From: Sipunculus nudus
Lineage: Eukaryota; Annelida; Sipuncula; Golfingiida; Sipunculidae
Direction of reading: 5' to 3'
NCBI GenBank assembly: GCA_026874595.1
Contig: CM049307.1
Span: 35,074,862-35,138,861, forward strand
Length of the DNA: 64,000 nucleotides
Of this stretch, positions 23,761 through 35,663 are shown piece by piece. The notes under the pieces were generated by a model. It saw nothing but the letters and a program-made list of their open reading frames with translations, did no database searches and was not told the origin of the DNA. The first letter of the stretch is position 1; each line of letters opens with the position of its first letter. A program made the translations under genes and the position numbers.

Positions 23761-26700
23761 CAAGCGTACAGCAAATCAAGTTCACACAGTTGAGGATGAA
23801 CCTGCACCGTTTGTCTTGGACAGTATCACAGTGGACTCGGTTAAAACAGAGAACAATGACTGGATATATTCACTTGTGATAAATGATACAGTCACACCAG
23901 TCAAGTTAGATACAGGTGCACAAGTGAACATTTTGTCAGAGGTCAACTTCAATCAATTAAAGAATAAACCTGAGTTGTGTGATGCTTCAGAAACATTAAA
24001 AGGGTATTATCAGAGTCCTATCCCAGTGAAAGGCAAATGTACATTAACTGTTCACCACAATGACAAGTATAGCAAATTGACATTCTTTATAGTACCAGGT
24101 GACACACAGTCGTAACTTGGCAGATCAGCCTGTGAGCAGTTAGGACTGGTTAAAGTGCTATATTCTGTAGAGAACCAGAGCCAACAGAGTTTAAACAGTG
24201 ATTCTGATTATACATATCTCCTCAGAGAATATCATGATGTTTTTGAGGGACTAGGTTGTCTCCCAGGTACACATACGATAGTTGTGGATGACACAGTGCC
24301 ACCAGTGATACATCCTTGCAGAAAGGTACCGTTTCCTCTTAGGGAAAAGTTGAAAACTGAACTAGACTGTATGGAACAGTAAGGCGTTATTACTAAAGTC
24401 AGTGACCCTACTGACTGGGTTAACTCCCTGGTGGTCACCAAGAAAAAGAACGGTGACATTCGAGTATGTATGGACCCCAGAGACTTGAACCGGGCCATCA
24501 AACGAGAACATTATAAAATGCCGACGCGTGAGGAGATAATGTCACAGTTCGCTGGTGCAACGTATTTCACAAAATTAGATGCGTCTCAGGGATTTTGGCA
24601 GCTCCGCTTAGACGAACACAGTAGTCGCCTGTGTACCTTCAATACGCCGTTCGGGAGGTACAGATACCTAAGGCTCCCGTTCGGCATATCGTCGGCACCG
24701 GAAGTGTACCATAAGACCGTATACCAGATTTTTGAGTCGCTCCAAGGTGTCAGCACTATCGCCGATGACATCATAGTCTATGGAGTCACAAAAGAAGACC
24801 ATGATCGTAACTTGCGCTCAACCCTTGAGACCGCTAGGTGCTCTAATCTGCGTCTAAACAAAGCAAAATGCGAGATGGGCGTAAAACAGTTAACCTTTAT
24901 AGGCGATCTCGTCACATCACATGGGCTGAAGCCAGACCCAAGCAAGGTCTCCGCGATCGATAACTTGCCTAAACCAAACAACAAACAGGAACTACAACGT
25001 TTCCTTGGGATGGTGACATTCCTAGCAAAATGGATCCCGGGATATTCCCAAAAGTCGCCACCACTCAGATCTCTCTTGAAACAAGATAATGAATGACTTT
25101 GGGAACATGAACATGATCAAGCCTTCGTTGAACTGAAACAAGCTGTGACAACAACACCAGTGCTTCAGTACTACAAGCCTGGTAACCCAATACGCATGTC
25201 GTCAGACGCAAGTAAAGATGGGCTTGGTGCTGTGCTATTGCAGCTCCATGATGACATTTGGAAACCGGTTTGCTATGCGTCCAGAACCATGACCAGTGCG
25301 GAAACTCACTACGCGCAGATCGAAAAGGAACTATTGGGGATAGTCTTTGCCGCCGAGCGTTTCCACCAGTATATTTATGGTGTAACTGTAGCAGCCGAAA
25401 CGGATCATAAACCGATTGTCGGTTTGTTCAGGAAACCACTCAATGAGTACCCTTTACGCGTGCAACGCCTTTTGATGAGACTACAAAGGTACGACCTGAA
25501 AGTCACGTATACGCCAGGAAAGTTATTGGCCGTAGCCGATGCATTATCCAGGGCACCAGACAGATTGGCCCCGAGGCCAGATGTGAGTCTCCATGATAAC
25601 GTAGAAGCATATGTAGACTTGGTTGTCACAACCATGGCCTTATCAGATAAGCGGATGGAACAGATACGTCAAGTAACCTTGGCTGATGAGCAGATGTCAA
25701 GTCTCAAAGATCTAATCTTGCGAGGTTGGCCAGAAACGCTGAGCCAGTGCCCAAGTAACTGCAGAGCATACTGAAATGTTCGCAATGAGCTCTCAATTGC
25801 TAATGATTTAGTTTTAAAAGGTACCAAAATTGTTATACCGAGATCGATCCGCAAGGAACTACTCCTCAAGGTCCATGAAGGTCATGTGGGTGTAGAGAAA
25901 TGTCGCAGGAGGGCTCGAGATGTTATGTATTGGCCAGGACTTAACGCAGAAATCAGAGACATGGTGGGCCAATGTGATGCGTGTCTGAAATTTCAATGTA
26001 ATCAACAAATAGAGCCGTTACAGCCACACGAAGTGCCGGTCCGTGCATGGCAACGAGTTGGGACTGATATTGGTACAGTCTACGGGAAAGACTACTTAAT
26101 AATCTCTGATTACTACTCAGGCTTTCCGGAGGTGATAACTTTAAACACAGCAAGACGGTAATCAACGCCATGAAGTCCGTGTTTGCAAGGCATGGCGTAC
26201 CAGATGTTGTTATATCGGACAACGGTCCGCAGTATGACAGTATGGAATTTGCAAACTTCTGTAGAGATTGGGGTTTTGAGCATAAAACATCCAGTCCCCA
26301 TTACCCAAGGTCTAACGGCCTCGCTGAAAGTGCTGTCAAAATAGTTAAACAGATGATTAAGAAATGTCAGGAAACAAAACAAGATATCCATAAAGCACTA
26401 CTGGCTTATCGTGCTACTCCCTTACATGGATTATCTCCAAGCCAGTAATTGATGAACAGGCGTTTAAAGACCACATTACCTGTTTACCCTAAGCGCCTGG
26501 AACCAGAATTACAGATGAATGTGGTAACTGATCGTATTAATTACAAGAAGCAGCAAAAGCAGATGCATGACAAAACTACACGTGCTTTAGAGCCTTTGCA
26601 CCCTGATGATAGAGTAAGAATTAAGGACCATCGTACAGGACTATGGACTGTTAGGGCTACAGTGCTTCGCCAAGTAGCACCAAGATCTTACGAGGTTAAA

Positions 26701-26973
26701 ACTGATGCAGGATATGTCTTGCGTCGTAACAGACATGACATGCGGAAGGACATTGCACTTGTGCATACGCCTGATATTGACCCTGATCTGTTTGAGATTG
26801 AACTTAGCAAACAGTTGGCTATGCAGACAGCCATAGAGTCACCAGATTGTAGTGATACATCAGGGCCTTGTGAGCAGCAAGTGTCTCCAGATGACCAACC
26901 GCTGACCAGTCCATTGGTACGAAGGTCCGTTCGACAGTGCAAGAAACCAAGTCGTTTAATAGAGACTATTTGA
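23761..26973 (+). pseudogene. Gypsy pol (protease, RT, RNase H, integrase), broken
   Basis: The aspartic protease has its DTG at about 23909-23917. RT spans about 24155-25096, with the active-site tetrad I-A-D-D at 24758-24769 in place of Y-x-D-D. RNase H is at 25145-25560 (ETDHKP motif). The integrase zinc finger is at about 25870-26000 and the core at about 26060-26450, with acidic residues in GTDIG and SDNGPQ. The tail ends at 26973 and includes a SYEV..LRRNR stretch. Stops interrupt at 24113, 24380, 25094, 25772 and 26446, and the frame changes near 26150. Confidence 0.9.
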
Positions 26974-27110
26974 AATGTCATTTCGTCTCTTCTGTAATTC
27001 ATTAATTTTATTTGATGGTTACATGTACTTAAGTGTTTATGGTATTGTGTTTAATAATCGGCAGCCAAGTTAAATCACATAGTATTCGAACTATGGGAAT
27101 AACTGTCTTA

Positions 27111-27120
27111 AGAGGGAAGG
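27111..27120 (+). other. Gypsy polypurine tract
   Basis: AGAGGGAAGG abuts the 3' LTR, where the plus-strand primer is expected. Purine-only composition and exact position support it. Confidence 0.75.
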
Positions 27121-27312
27121 TGTAGTGAAACGTCTATTTTAATAAGCGGACTAATATTGTCTTTCAACCTACGTTCAAAACGTGCGTAGTAATTAGGCAT
27201 TGAAAAAAGTAGTTCTCGGGACATGGCTGCTCGGATCATGTATTCAAGTGGACATTAAAGATGTGTAAAGTTACCCGAGTTGTTAACTCGCTTGCACACT
27301 AATATTATAACA
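27121..27312 (+). repeat. Gypsy 3' LTR
   Basis: This 192-bp repeat is nearly identical to 22601-22772 except for a 20-bp segment (about 27183-27203) and two substitutions. It ends ATAACA and is followed by the CATAC target duplication. Confidence 0.93.
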
Positions 27313-28335
27313 CATACCAAATGTTTGAAAATTTATTTACAATATACAAACTGATCATTGGCATCAACATGCGCACTTTGAACCGAGTCGGGTAATATTT
27401 GCAACAAGATGAAAGTTAAAAAATTCAAACATCAATTAGTTTGGCCTGCCATTTCAGCTAGACGGGTGTGAGAAAATTTACGTTATATAGGTCACATTAA
27501 AAGAAATTCTAACCAATCATCGTGGCGTGACAGAAAAAATGTTAAATAGGAACCTGCCTGTAGGCGGATGCTGCTAAACTAAGCTCCGTATTGTTTAGAT
27601 TAAAATAGGCCTTTAGGTGGAAAATAATTAATAACAACCTTTATATCTTCGACACCCCGTTTCAGTAGGAAAGTATGCTTTTGAGACCAATATATCACAT
27701 ATGCTGTCCTCAAATACGCCTTAAAATTTTGAACTAAAAGTGTCCATTCTAGTTGTACATTCTCCGTGTCTATTTTACATCACAAGTTTGGAGATTATGA
27801 CCGCGTTTGTTCCTGACTCAAAAATAACTGGTTTGGTCGTTTGGAACTGCAGTTATTGTTGCATAGCAAGATACCATACCCGTATAAAAAGTTCACTATA
27901 GATTTGGAAGTCTATTAATCACGGATTGGTTAATTTAATAAATTTACTGTATATTTATATGGGTTAGGCGTAGCCCTGTGCATGTGGCGTAGGACCACTG
28001 AGCGCAGGTTCCCGCTTCGAACCTCGCAGGGCCCAAAAGAAATAATGGTGAAATTTCGATGATACCAAAGAAATTCGTTATGACTAACTAAATTTATTAA
28101 CAATTATTTTTGGCCCCGAGCTAAAAATGACTAAAAGCTATAGGGCTCGCTGATAACATATCATTCCTTTCGCATGCTACCTTCGTAATCATTTAGAAAA
28201 CAGTGCCAACAAAGGAAATGAACCTGTTTAAAAAAACTATATATTTATATAGGCAATGCTGGTTTAACACATAGAAAGGGCATTACATCACATTGAGAAT
28301 ATTCAGTTCATAATAAGAGACGATGTTTGACTACT
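27313..28335. other. 3' flank of SULT unit 2
   Basis: This sequence continues the flank interrupted by the gypsy element. It matches 46966-48155 and, less closely, 8460-9155. No gene is seen apart from the tRNA-like segment at 27961-28035. A poly-C run near 28507-28515 lies just beyond. Confidence 0.6.
27961..28035 (+). repeat. tRNA-like segment, second flank copy
   Basis: It contains GGCGTAGCCC and a B-box-like TTCGAACCTCG, in the same place relative to the SULT gene as 8811-8892 and 47866-47912. Box spacing is tRNA-like, but the arms do not fold convincingly. Confidence 0.4.
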
Positions 28336-28480
28336 TTAATTTTCCTTAAGGTCAATCCAGAAGGCTTGCTGATAACATATCATTCTTATTGCTGGTAACC
28401 TGCATCCTTATTCAGTAGACAGTGGAAAAGAACCTGTCTCTTAAAAACGTATATAACTAGATATTTCTTGGCGCCATAGT
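28336..28480 (-). pseudogene. Stranded SULT C-terminus and re-duplicated flank
   Basis: TTTAATTTTCCTTAAGGTCAAT at about 28336-28357 equals the last codons and stop of SULT copy 3 (IDLKEN-stop on the minus strand). Instead of the rest of exon 2, the sequence returns to flank text already present at 28140-28205 (GCTGATAACATATCATTC). The remaining exon 2 lies 3.9 kb away at 32240, so a rearrangement split this copy. Confidence 0.65.
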
Positions 28481-28599
28481 GTCCCCAGACAATTAACCTC
28501 CCCTTAAAGAATAACCCCCCCCCCCCATCTTCAGCAGCATATACTGACACTTAGCAAGCGACTATAGTTTCTTCCATCTATCAACTTGAGGAACAATAT

Positions 28600-31500
28600 T
28601 TTTCACCAAATATGGGGGCCAATATGTTGATTTTTTCTTGAGAAAAGAGCATTAATTTATTTTACAGAAACAGTAAGGTAGATGGCGTTACCTGTCTGGT
28701 TTTCAAGAAAATTTTTCAAGATGGATAGACATGTCAAAATTCAGACCAATACCTTGAACCAATCCGGAGATGTGAGTAATTTTCACCCAAAACGGATGGC
28801 ACCTTAAAAGGATTGCAGATGGCGCCACCAGTCTTGAGTACAAAATGTAGGAGTCAAAGATCTATGGATATGGGCAGTTTTAGGTCAATAGGGCAAATCA
28901 CTCCTCAGAAAAGGGTATTTATTTATTCTACAAAAACAGGAAGGTAGGTGGCGCCACCTGTATGTTTATGAAAAAACTTTCCAAGATGGATGGACATATA
29001 TAAGTCAAGTTTGACTTATTTTATGACATCCAAGCTGGAGTTATCAAAAGGAAATGAATTTTTGGACAGGTGGCTCCTGTGACCTTCACCTTTGACCTTG
29101 TGACCTAAAATGGATAGGGGTCTTCCTCTATTGGCAGGTAAACTATATATGCAAGATAAAACGTATGAGATGAAAAGTTTGGCTGAAAATGCATCCACAA
29201 TCTTTTCAAAGATGTGTCCAGTGACCTTGACCTTTGACCTCATGACCTCAAAATCAATAGGAAGTTTGATACCCATATATAATTCCAAGCTGGAGTAATC
29301 ATCAGGAAATAAATTTTTGGACAGCTATCTCCTGTGACCTTCACCTTTGACCTTGTGCCCTCAAAATGGATAGGGGTCTTCCTCGATTGGCAGGTGAACT
29401 ATATGTTCGAAATAAAAGATCTGAGATAAAAAGTTTGGCTAAAAATGCATCCACAATCTTTTCAAAGATGTTTGTCCTGTGACCTTGACCTTTGACCTCA
29501 TGACCTCAAAATTAATAGGAATCCTGTTTTATTGATGGGCCAGAAATTAGTCAAGTTTGATAGCCATATATCATTCGAAACTAGAGTAATCATCAGGAAA
29601 TGAATTTTTGGACAGATGGCTCCTGTGACCTTCACCTTTGACTTTGTGACCTAAAAATGGATGGGGGGCTTCCTCTATTGGCAGGTGAACTATATGTTCA
29701 AGATAAAAGGTCTGAAATGAAAAGTTTGGCTGAAAATGCATCCAGAATCTTTTCTACGATGTGTCCGGTGACCTTGACCTTTGACCTTAAAATCAATTGA
29801 GGTCTTGCTTTATTGATGGGCCATATATAAGTCAAGTTTGAAATCCATATATCAGTCCAAGATGGAATTATCATCCCGTAACCTAATTTTTGGACAGATG
29901 GCTCCTGTGACCTTCACCTTTGACCTTGTGACCTGAAAATGGATAGGGGTCTTCCTCGATTGGCAGGTGAACTATATGTTCAAGATAAAAGGTCTGAGAT
30001 GAAAAGTTTGGCTGAAAATGCATCCACAATCTTTTCAAAACATGTTTGTCCTGTGATCTTGACCTTTGACCTCATGACCTAAAAATCAATAAGAATCTTG
30101 TTTTATTAATGGGCCATATATAAGTCAAGTTTGATAGCCATATATCATTTCAAGCTGGAGTAATCATCAGGAAATGAATTTTTTGACAAATGGCTCCTGT
30201 GACCTTCACCTTTGACCTTGTGACCTAAAAATGGATAGGGGTCTTCCTAGTGATGGGAGTCGGTTCCTTTTTCATAATCGATCATCGGTTTGGGCAAACC
30301 GATCGATGATCGATTATTAATCGGTTCAGACAAATATAAAGAAATATGCAATTGTCTGTGAAACTGTACTCTCTTAACCCAGCCCGCATGTTTGAGTAAT
30401 TCTACCTTACGAAAAGAAGTTTTTGCCTTTTTTATATTTTCCTTTTATCACTAAGATATGCTATTCAAAGTTTCATTTTAATTAATTATAGTAATCAGTT
30501 AAACCACAGTCCAGGACATCTACTTGCTGGCCCTCATGAATATTTCCGCGTATCATTTTAACGTCACTATCAGGACTTAAATTTTATTGCAAATTATGAT
30601 GACTGCCGACATGTATACTGGTTTCACAGGCCTGCCAGGCCCATATAATTTTTGGTAAAAATTAAAAAAATAAGTAATTGAAAGCTAAAAATATAACTAC
30701 ACATGCGGCAGCGGCACCTGACTTCAGTTGAGGAGATTATTTCTAAGAGAATCTTGCAAAATTGGCATAGACCTGGAGCATTATGGAGCATTTTAACTCC
30801 ATACCGCCAATATTTTGCAATGCACATCTCGTTAGAAAACTCTCCGCCAATTCTGCAGCTCCCTGCCAGTTCGCATAGGTTTAATATGTCCTCCGTTCTC
30901 TCATCTACCGTGTCATACTTAGTTATATACGGAGGTTATTTTGGAACACAAACTCATTATATGAAGCGCGGAATGTTGTAAAAAATGTAAGAGTAATTTT
31001 TGCCTATAACTTAAAGACATTCTGGTAAAAACAATCGTATGATGTAATCGATAGTTGCCTTTCGTAATCGAGCGCTTGAAAGTTGCAGCGAACCGACTGA
31101 CTTTCGAAAAAAACTCGATGATCGGCCCAACACTAGGTCTTCCTCTATTGGCAGGTGAACTATATGTTCAAAATAAAAGGTCTGAAATGAAAAGTTTGGC
31201 TGGAAATGCATCCACAATCTTTCTAAAGATGTGTCCGGTGACCTTGACCTTTGACCTCATGACCCCAAAACCAATTGGGATCTTGTTTTTTTAATGGGAC
31301 ATATATGTTTGAAATTCATACATAAAGAAAAACTGGAATTATCATCCGGAAACTACTTTTTTTTGACAGATAGCTCCTGTGGCCTTGACCTTTAACCTTG
31401 TGACCCCAAAATTGATATGGATCATCCACTATTGGCATGTGAGCTATATGTTCAAGATGGAAAATATGGGATGAAAAGGTTGGCTGAAAATGCATCCAAA

Positions 31501-32110
31501 AGATCTTTAAATATTTGAGTCCAGTGACCTTGACCTTTGACCTCATGACCCTAGAACCTTTAGGGTTCTTACTTTAGTGGTGGGCCATACTTAAGTCACG
31601 TTTGAAATCCATATGGCTATCAACACTGGAGATATCATAAGAGGTGTGTGATTTTCACCAAATATGGAAATATATAAGGTCAAGGCCACTGTCATAGTAA
31701 AGGTCATGACCCAAATTTAAATAGACCTCGTCCCATAACCCATTTCTCTACATGCTATAATATGAAAGAAATCTGTCCATTAGTTTTTGACTTATAATGC
31801 TCACAGTACTGTCCAGTGGCAATTATTGGGGTATTAAAGGGCGTAAAACAAGAAAAGGATAACAGGTGGCGCCACCAGTTTCCGGCATATCACAAGGCTA
31901 TCCAAGATCTTCGGTCACCTTGATTATTGGACCAGTCCATGCAAGCTTTCTTGAGATATTTGAGAGTTTGTTTTATTTTTCAGCAAAAATGGACCTATTT
32001 AAGGTCAAGGTCACTCTCCTAGCAAAGGTCATGACCCCATTTTTAAATAGGCTTTGTCCTTTTACCTATATCTATACAAATGTAAAGTTTGAAAAAGATC
32101 AGTGAAATAT
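28600..32110 (+). repeat. Tandem array, period about 290 bp, rich in TGACCT half-sites
   Basis: About six to seven diverged units contain GTGACCTTCACCTTTGACCTT (near 29070, 29326, 29617, 29904, 30195, 31369) and, offset by half a unit, GTGACCTTGACCTTTGACCT. The second phrase holds a perfect DR1 (TGACCT-T-TGACCT) at 29228-29240, 29486-29498, 29775-29787, 30060-30072, 31245-31257 and 31531-31543. Edges at 28947-28958 and 31865-31876 carry the palindrome GGTGGCGCCACC, linking it to the other arrays. A hAT element interrupts it at 30248-31135. Open frames here are repeat-driven. Confidence 0.85.
30248..31135. mobile_element. Non-autonomous hAT DNA transposon
   Basis: The 888-bp element starts TAGTGATGGG and ends CCCAACACTA (imperfect terminal inverted repeats). 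It is flanked by a perfect 8-bp target duplication GGTCTTCC (30240-30247 and 31136-31143). Neighbouring array units show the uninterrupted site (GGGTCTTCCTCTATTGG). Inside, the minus strand at about 30700-30830 retains a recognisable but broken hAT C-terminal dimerisation region (PGLCQFCKILLEI). Subterminal GATCGATGATCGAT motifs are also typical of hAT ends. Confidence 0.9.
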
Positions 32111-34130
32111 TTTAGAGTTATCCCGCTCACAAGATTTTTCTGCGGCCACGGCGGCGGCGGGAACATCGTGAAACCATAGTATCCCGAATTTGTCTGGAGA
32201 TACAATTATATAGTAGTGTTTCATCTGATAAAAAAGACAGTGCCATTCCAAGTTCCTTAGGGCGCCACAATTCTGTGAAAGTTGTAGTAAGAAACGGCGA
32301 CATCTTTTGGATTCCGCATGATGTAAAGGATCCTTGGCTTTTTCACGTGAACCTCTTTTGGGAGAGAGCCATAATAAACGTGATAATGGAAGACACCCGG
32401 GCCTGCAGATTCCCGGGCCATTTTCGCATATGATTCCAGAAACAGTTTATTATCGTATTTTGCTGTTGCTTGAAAGCTGGTCAGGGAGTCTTGAGCAAAT
32501 ATAGCTCTTATTATAGACACTAACCACGTGTTTCCTATAATAGACAAAACATTATAACATATATTATAAAATGATATTTATATAAAAAAATAAGATAAGA
32601 ATTGAAATTAGCAAGAGACACTGGCGACATCTTAAAAAACCTTTTTGGCGTGATATCAAACAATATATATATTGCTAACGTGATTGCTGTGATTTATCGA
32701 CTGATGGGACAGTTGATGGTCAAATCAAAGATTTATTGAAGTAAATATATTATATATGAAGGAATGAGGGTACATGTGTCTTGGCGCCTAAACAGATAAC
32801 CATTCTTAGTTCGGGCCATTAACTTATGTATATATGTTGATACCTGCAGAACAATTTTTTGCGGGATCTCCCACACCACTACAAAGGAGCAAGAATGATA
32901 TTGCTTTAGGTCAGCCTGAATGAAAGTAGCCATGACAACATGACACTCAGGCCTTCGGAAATAAACTGATAGGGCCTGGAGTCATGATGGCAGTCACAAC
33001 AGAACGCCCATTCTAAGGGTCGGATCAAAATATTTACTTTCTGGTATTATTTGGCATCACAGGCTTATAAAGTCGTATTATATGTGCTTAATATCGAAGA
33101 AGAAATGTTGTTACACAAAAATAATTACATTTATTACCTCCTTTCATCACTGTGGCACTGATTCACGTGAAGCGGTACTTCTCATTCAAAACTAAATGTG
33201 TCATGGCGCGGTCGTGTATGTAAACTTGGAAGTCGGAAGCCGGAAGCCGGAAACCAAGCAATTGTCTTATAAATAAAGCAGTTTAAAGCATGTACAAAAT
33301 GCTAACGCTTCAATACCGTTTTGTTTTTCCCCGATAGAATAAGATCTTCATTATCATTCTGTGAAGAATAATAGTGATCCATTCTTTAATCTGAAAGTTA
33401 TGGATGATTTTGTGCTCGGAAGCCATCTCGGAAGTCAGTCAGAAGTGCTGGGATGTGATCCAATGTGTATAACTCGGAAGTCACAGAGACGCACTGGTTA
33501 ACTTGTGGTCAGTTAAGAGCCACAGCCCAAATGCAGTTACATTATAATTATAGTTGCATGCATATATTAAAATTGTTTATGCATGATTCAACTTTTAATG
33601 AGTGTATAATACAATATACATGATACATAATTGAAAACCTAAAACTTCTTATTTATTTTATTTGTAAATTTGATATATATATGTATATATACATATTTTC
33701 ACGTTATATATTTCTCCCCATCTAGAGCTATGTTTTTGTTGAAGATATTTATATTTACATGGGGAATGTATGGGAAGGGATAAATTTTTAAAATATGCAA
33801 TGTAAAGAGGACATTTTGAGGCACCTTAAACAAATGATTATGAGGATTTTCTGTTTTCCGCAACTATTCTCCTACATGTTTTTGAACAACTTATTCAAAC
33901 TTGAGGTTGTTGGGCTTTAATATTTATATTTCTATAAAATTACGGTTTAAACTGTAAAGTCCAAATATTCAAAAGTTAATTCGTAACATGTTAATGTCAA
34001 TGATGAAATGCCCATCTATACATTTATAACTTGCAAAATGTCACTATTTAAAGGTAGTACTCATTGTAAAATAATTGATTTGTTTAAGTCTTATGACGAT
34101 CTTTGCATTTTACCGACTTTTGTGATCTGT

Positions 34131-34245
34131 GAGCGCCCAGGCTGAGTCTGAGTATCAGCCGAGGAGGTGTGAGATATTTCGCGGTCGATCCCACCCCGAG
34201 CTGAGCTCTGTGGGGAGACCGTGCATGACTCGCACGGTAATGCGA
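34131..34245 (+). mobile_element. SINE fragment related to 14885-15192
   Basis: The sequence from CAGCCGAGGAGGTG through CGGTCGATCCCACC parallels the body of the SINE at 15130-15050 (minus). It is GC-rich in AT-rich surroundings. The tRNA head is mostly missing. A poly-G run follows (34247-34258). Confidence 0.55.
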
Positions 34246-35504
34246 TGGGGGGGGGGGGATTCCTCAATATACTAGTATATATTTGGATGCTCTCATAGTA
34301 GAGTAAATCACCAACTTATGAATTGGAAAGTAAAAAAATATAATAATGAAATTGCTGGGGAATAAAAAAGTAATCTGAAAAAGAAATGAAAATTGATTAC
34401 GAATTTATTGGAAAAGAACTCGATAAAATGAGAGATATTACGTCTGAATGGGCATGCGCCCTCTATGGATGCACCACTGAATAATAAATATGGTATAATA
34501 ATCCCTAATACGGCATTAAAAAAAGTTATGAATTACGATGTCATTCAAAATAAATACAGTAATATATTTTCCATACGTTGAATAAATATGGAAATTCAAT
34601 ATATTTTTATCTTTATAAAAATCCATGCATCTGAATATTCCGTGTATACTCACTATTTTTATTTTATCCTTATATTTTTATCCTCAGAAAACAAAATTAA
34701 CCGGACTATAGTCGGAATTCTCGATACAGTATAGTACCGTGCGCTTTCGGACATCCTTCTCTCTGAACTTAATAGTTGCTGGTATCAGGTTCTATAATTA
34801 AACAGAATTTTTTATATCTATAACATTTGCTCTGTAACAAATTATATTTAAACATTTACTTTTTCCCCCAACATAAAATACGGTAACAGCGTAAAATATT
34901 GATGAGTTAATATAATCTTGTTTTACAAAATGAAATAAAATATCAATATCATATATTATAAAAAAAAACAGCATCATGAATGTTAAAAAACAGATTGAGT
35001 TTATGAAAAATATGTCATATTGAAATAATTGAAAATGCTTGACACGTTTGCTGACAATATGATGACCAGTGCATTAGCCATTACTGGCTTCCGAGTTTTA
35101 CACATCTCGACCATAACCGGGCATTTCCGAGAAAAAAATAGTCTATAACTTGGGATGGATAACTTTGATTTTTGCATTATGATAGAAAAAACCTTATTCT
35201 ATCAATAAAAATAAAATGGTACTTTCCATTGATGTAGTAGCATTTTAATTATGCTTCGATCATTGCATTATTTTAAAAAATCCTTGCTTCCGACTTCGGA
35301 CTTCCGAGTTTTACACATAGCCGTTTGGGAATCCCCTACCGGAATTTATGGTTCTCCCGCTAACAGACGTGGAGACGAGTTTTTCGAGTAAAACCAGCCT
35401 CGGTATTAAAAACTGCTGCACGAATACACGTAAGTCAACCGTTGATGTAAAAATTATTATTTTTCCCAACAGAATAACGTCACTTTTTGTCTTAACTCAG
35501 GAAA

Positions 35505-35663
35505 ATGACAGCTCGAGAAGTAGATGAAGATGAAAAAGTAGTGTCAGAAATGGCGTGCACATCTGCACATACTAGAATTGATGCGAACCCAATAAATGGT
35601 ACTGTCACCCCATCGTCTTCAGTATATCTAAAATCGACGTTTGGGGTGACAAGCTGTCGCTAG
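35505..35663 (+). CDS. Small 52-residue frame inside the intronic insertion
   Basis: An ATG in AAAATGA context opens a 52-codon frame of rather gene-like composition (acidic N-terminus MTAREVDEDEKVV, then Ser/Thr-rich), ending with TAG at 35661-35663. A CTCAG just upstream (about 35496-35500) could be a splice acceptor. No family recognised. It could be a captured first exon or chance. Confidence 0.25.
   Translation: MTAREVDEDEKVVSEMACTSAHTRIDANPINGTVTPSSSVYLKSTFGVTSCR

Larger units (their letters stand above)
22601..27312 (+). mobile_element. Ty3/gypsy LTR retrotransposon, complete but coding-defective
   Basis: The 4712-bp element is bounded by direct LTRs (22601-22772 and 27121-27312) and a 5-bp target duplication CATAC (22596-22600 and 27313-27317). 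The order Gag, zinc knuckles, protease, RT, RNase H, integrase places it in Ty3/gypsy rather than copia. The paralogous flank at 46961-46972 reads AATCAACATACCAAATG with no element, an independent empty site. The LTRs differ by two substitutions that I can see plus a 20-bp indel, so the insertion is fairly recent. Even so, gag and pol carry several stops and frame changes, so this copy cannot supply its own proteins. No envelope frame is present. Confidence 0.95.

Noticed and set aside
29016-31546. Frames with recurrent VKVTG/VTLTFDL peptides
   Set aside because: These are translations of the TGACCTTGACCTTTGACCT repeat, not proteins.
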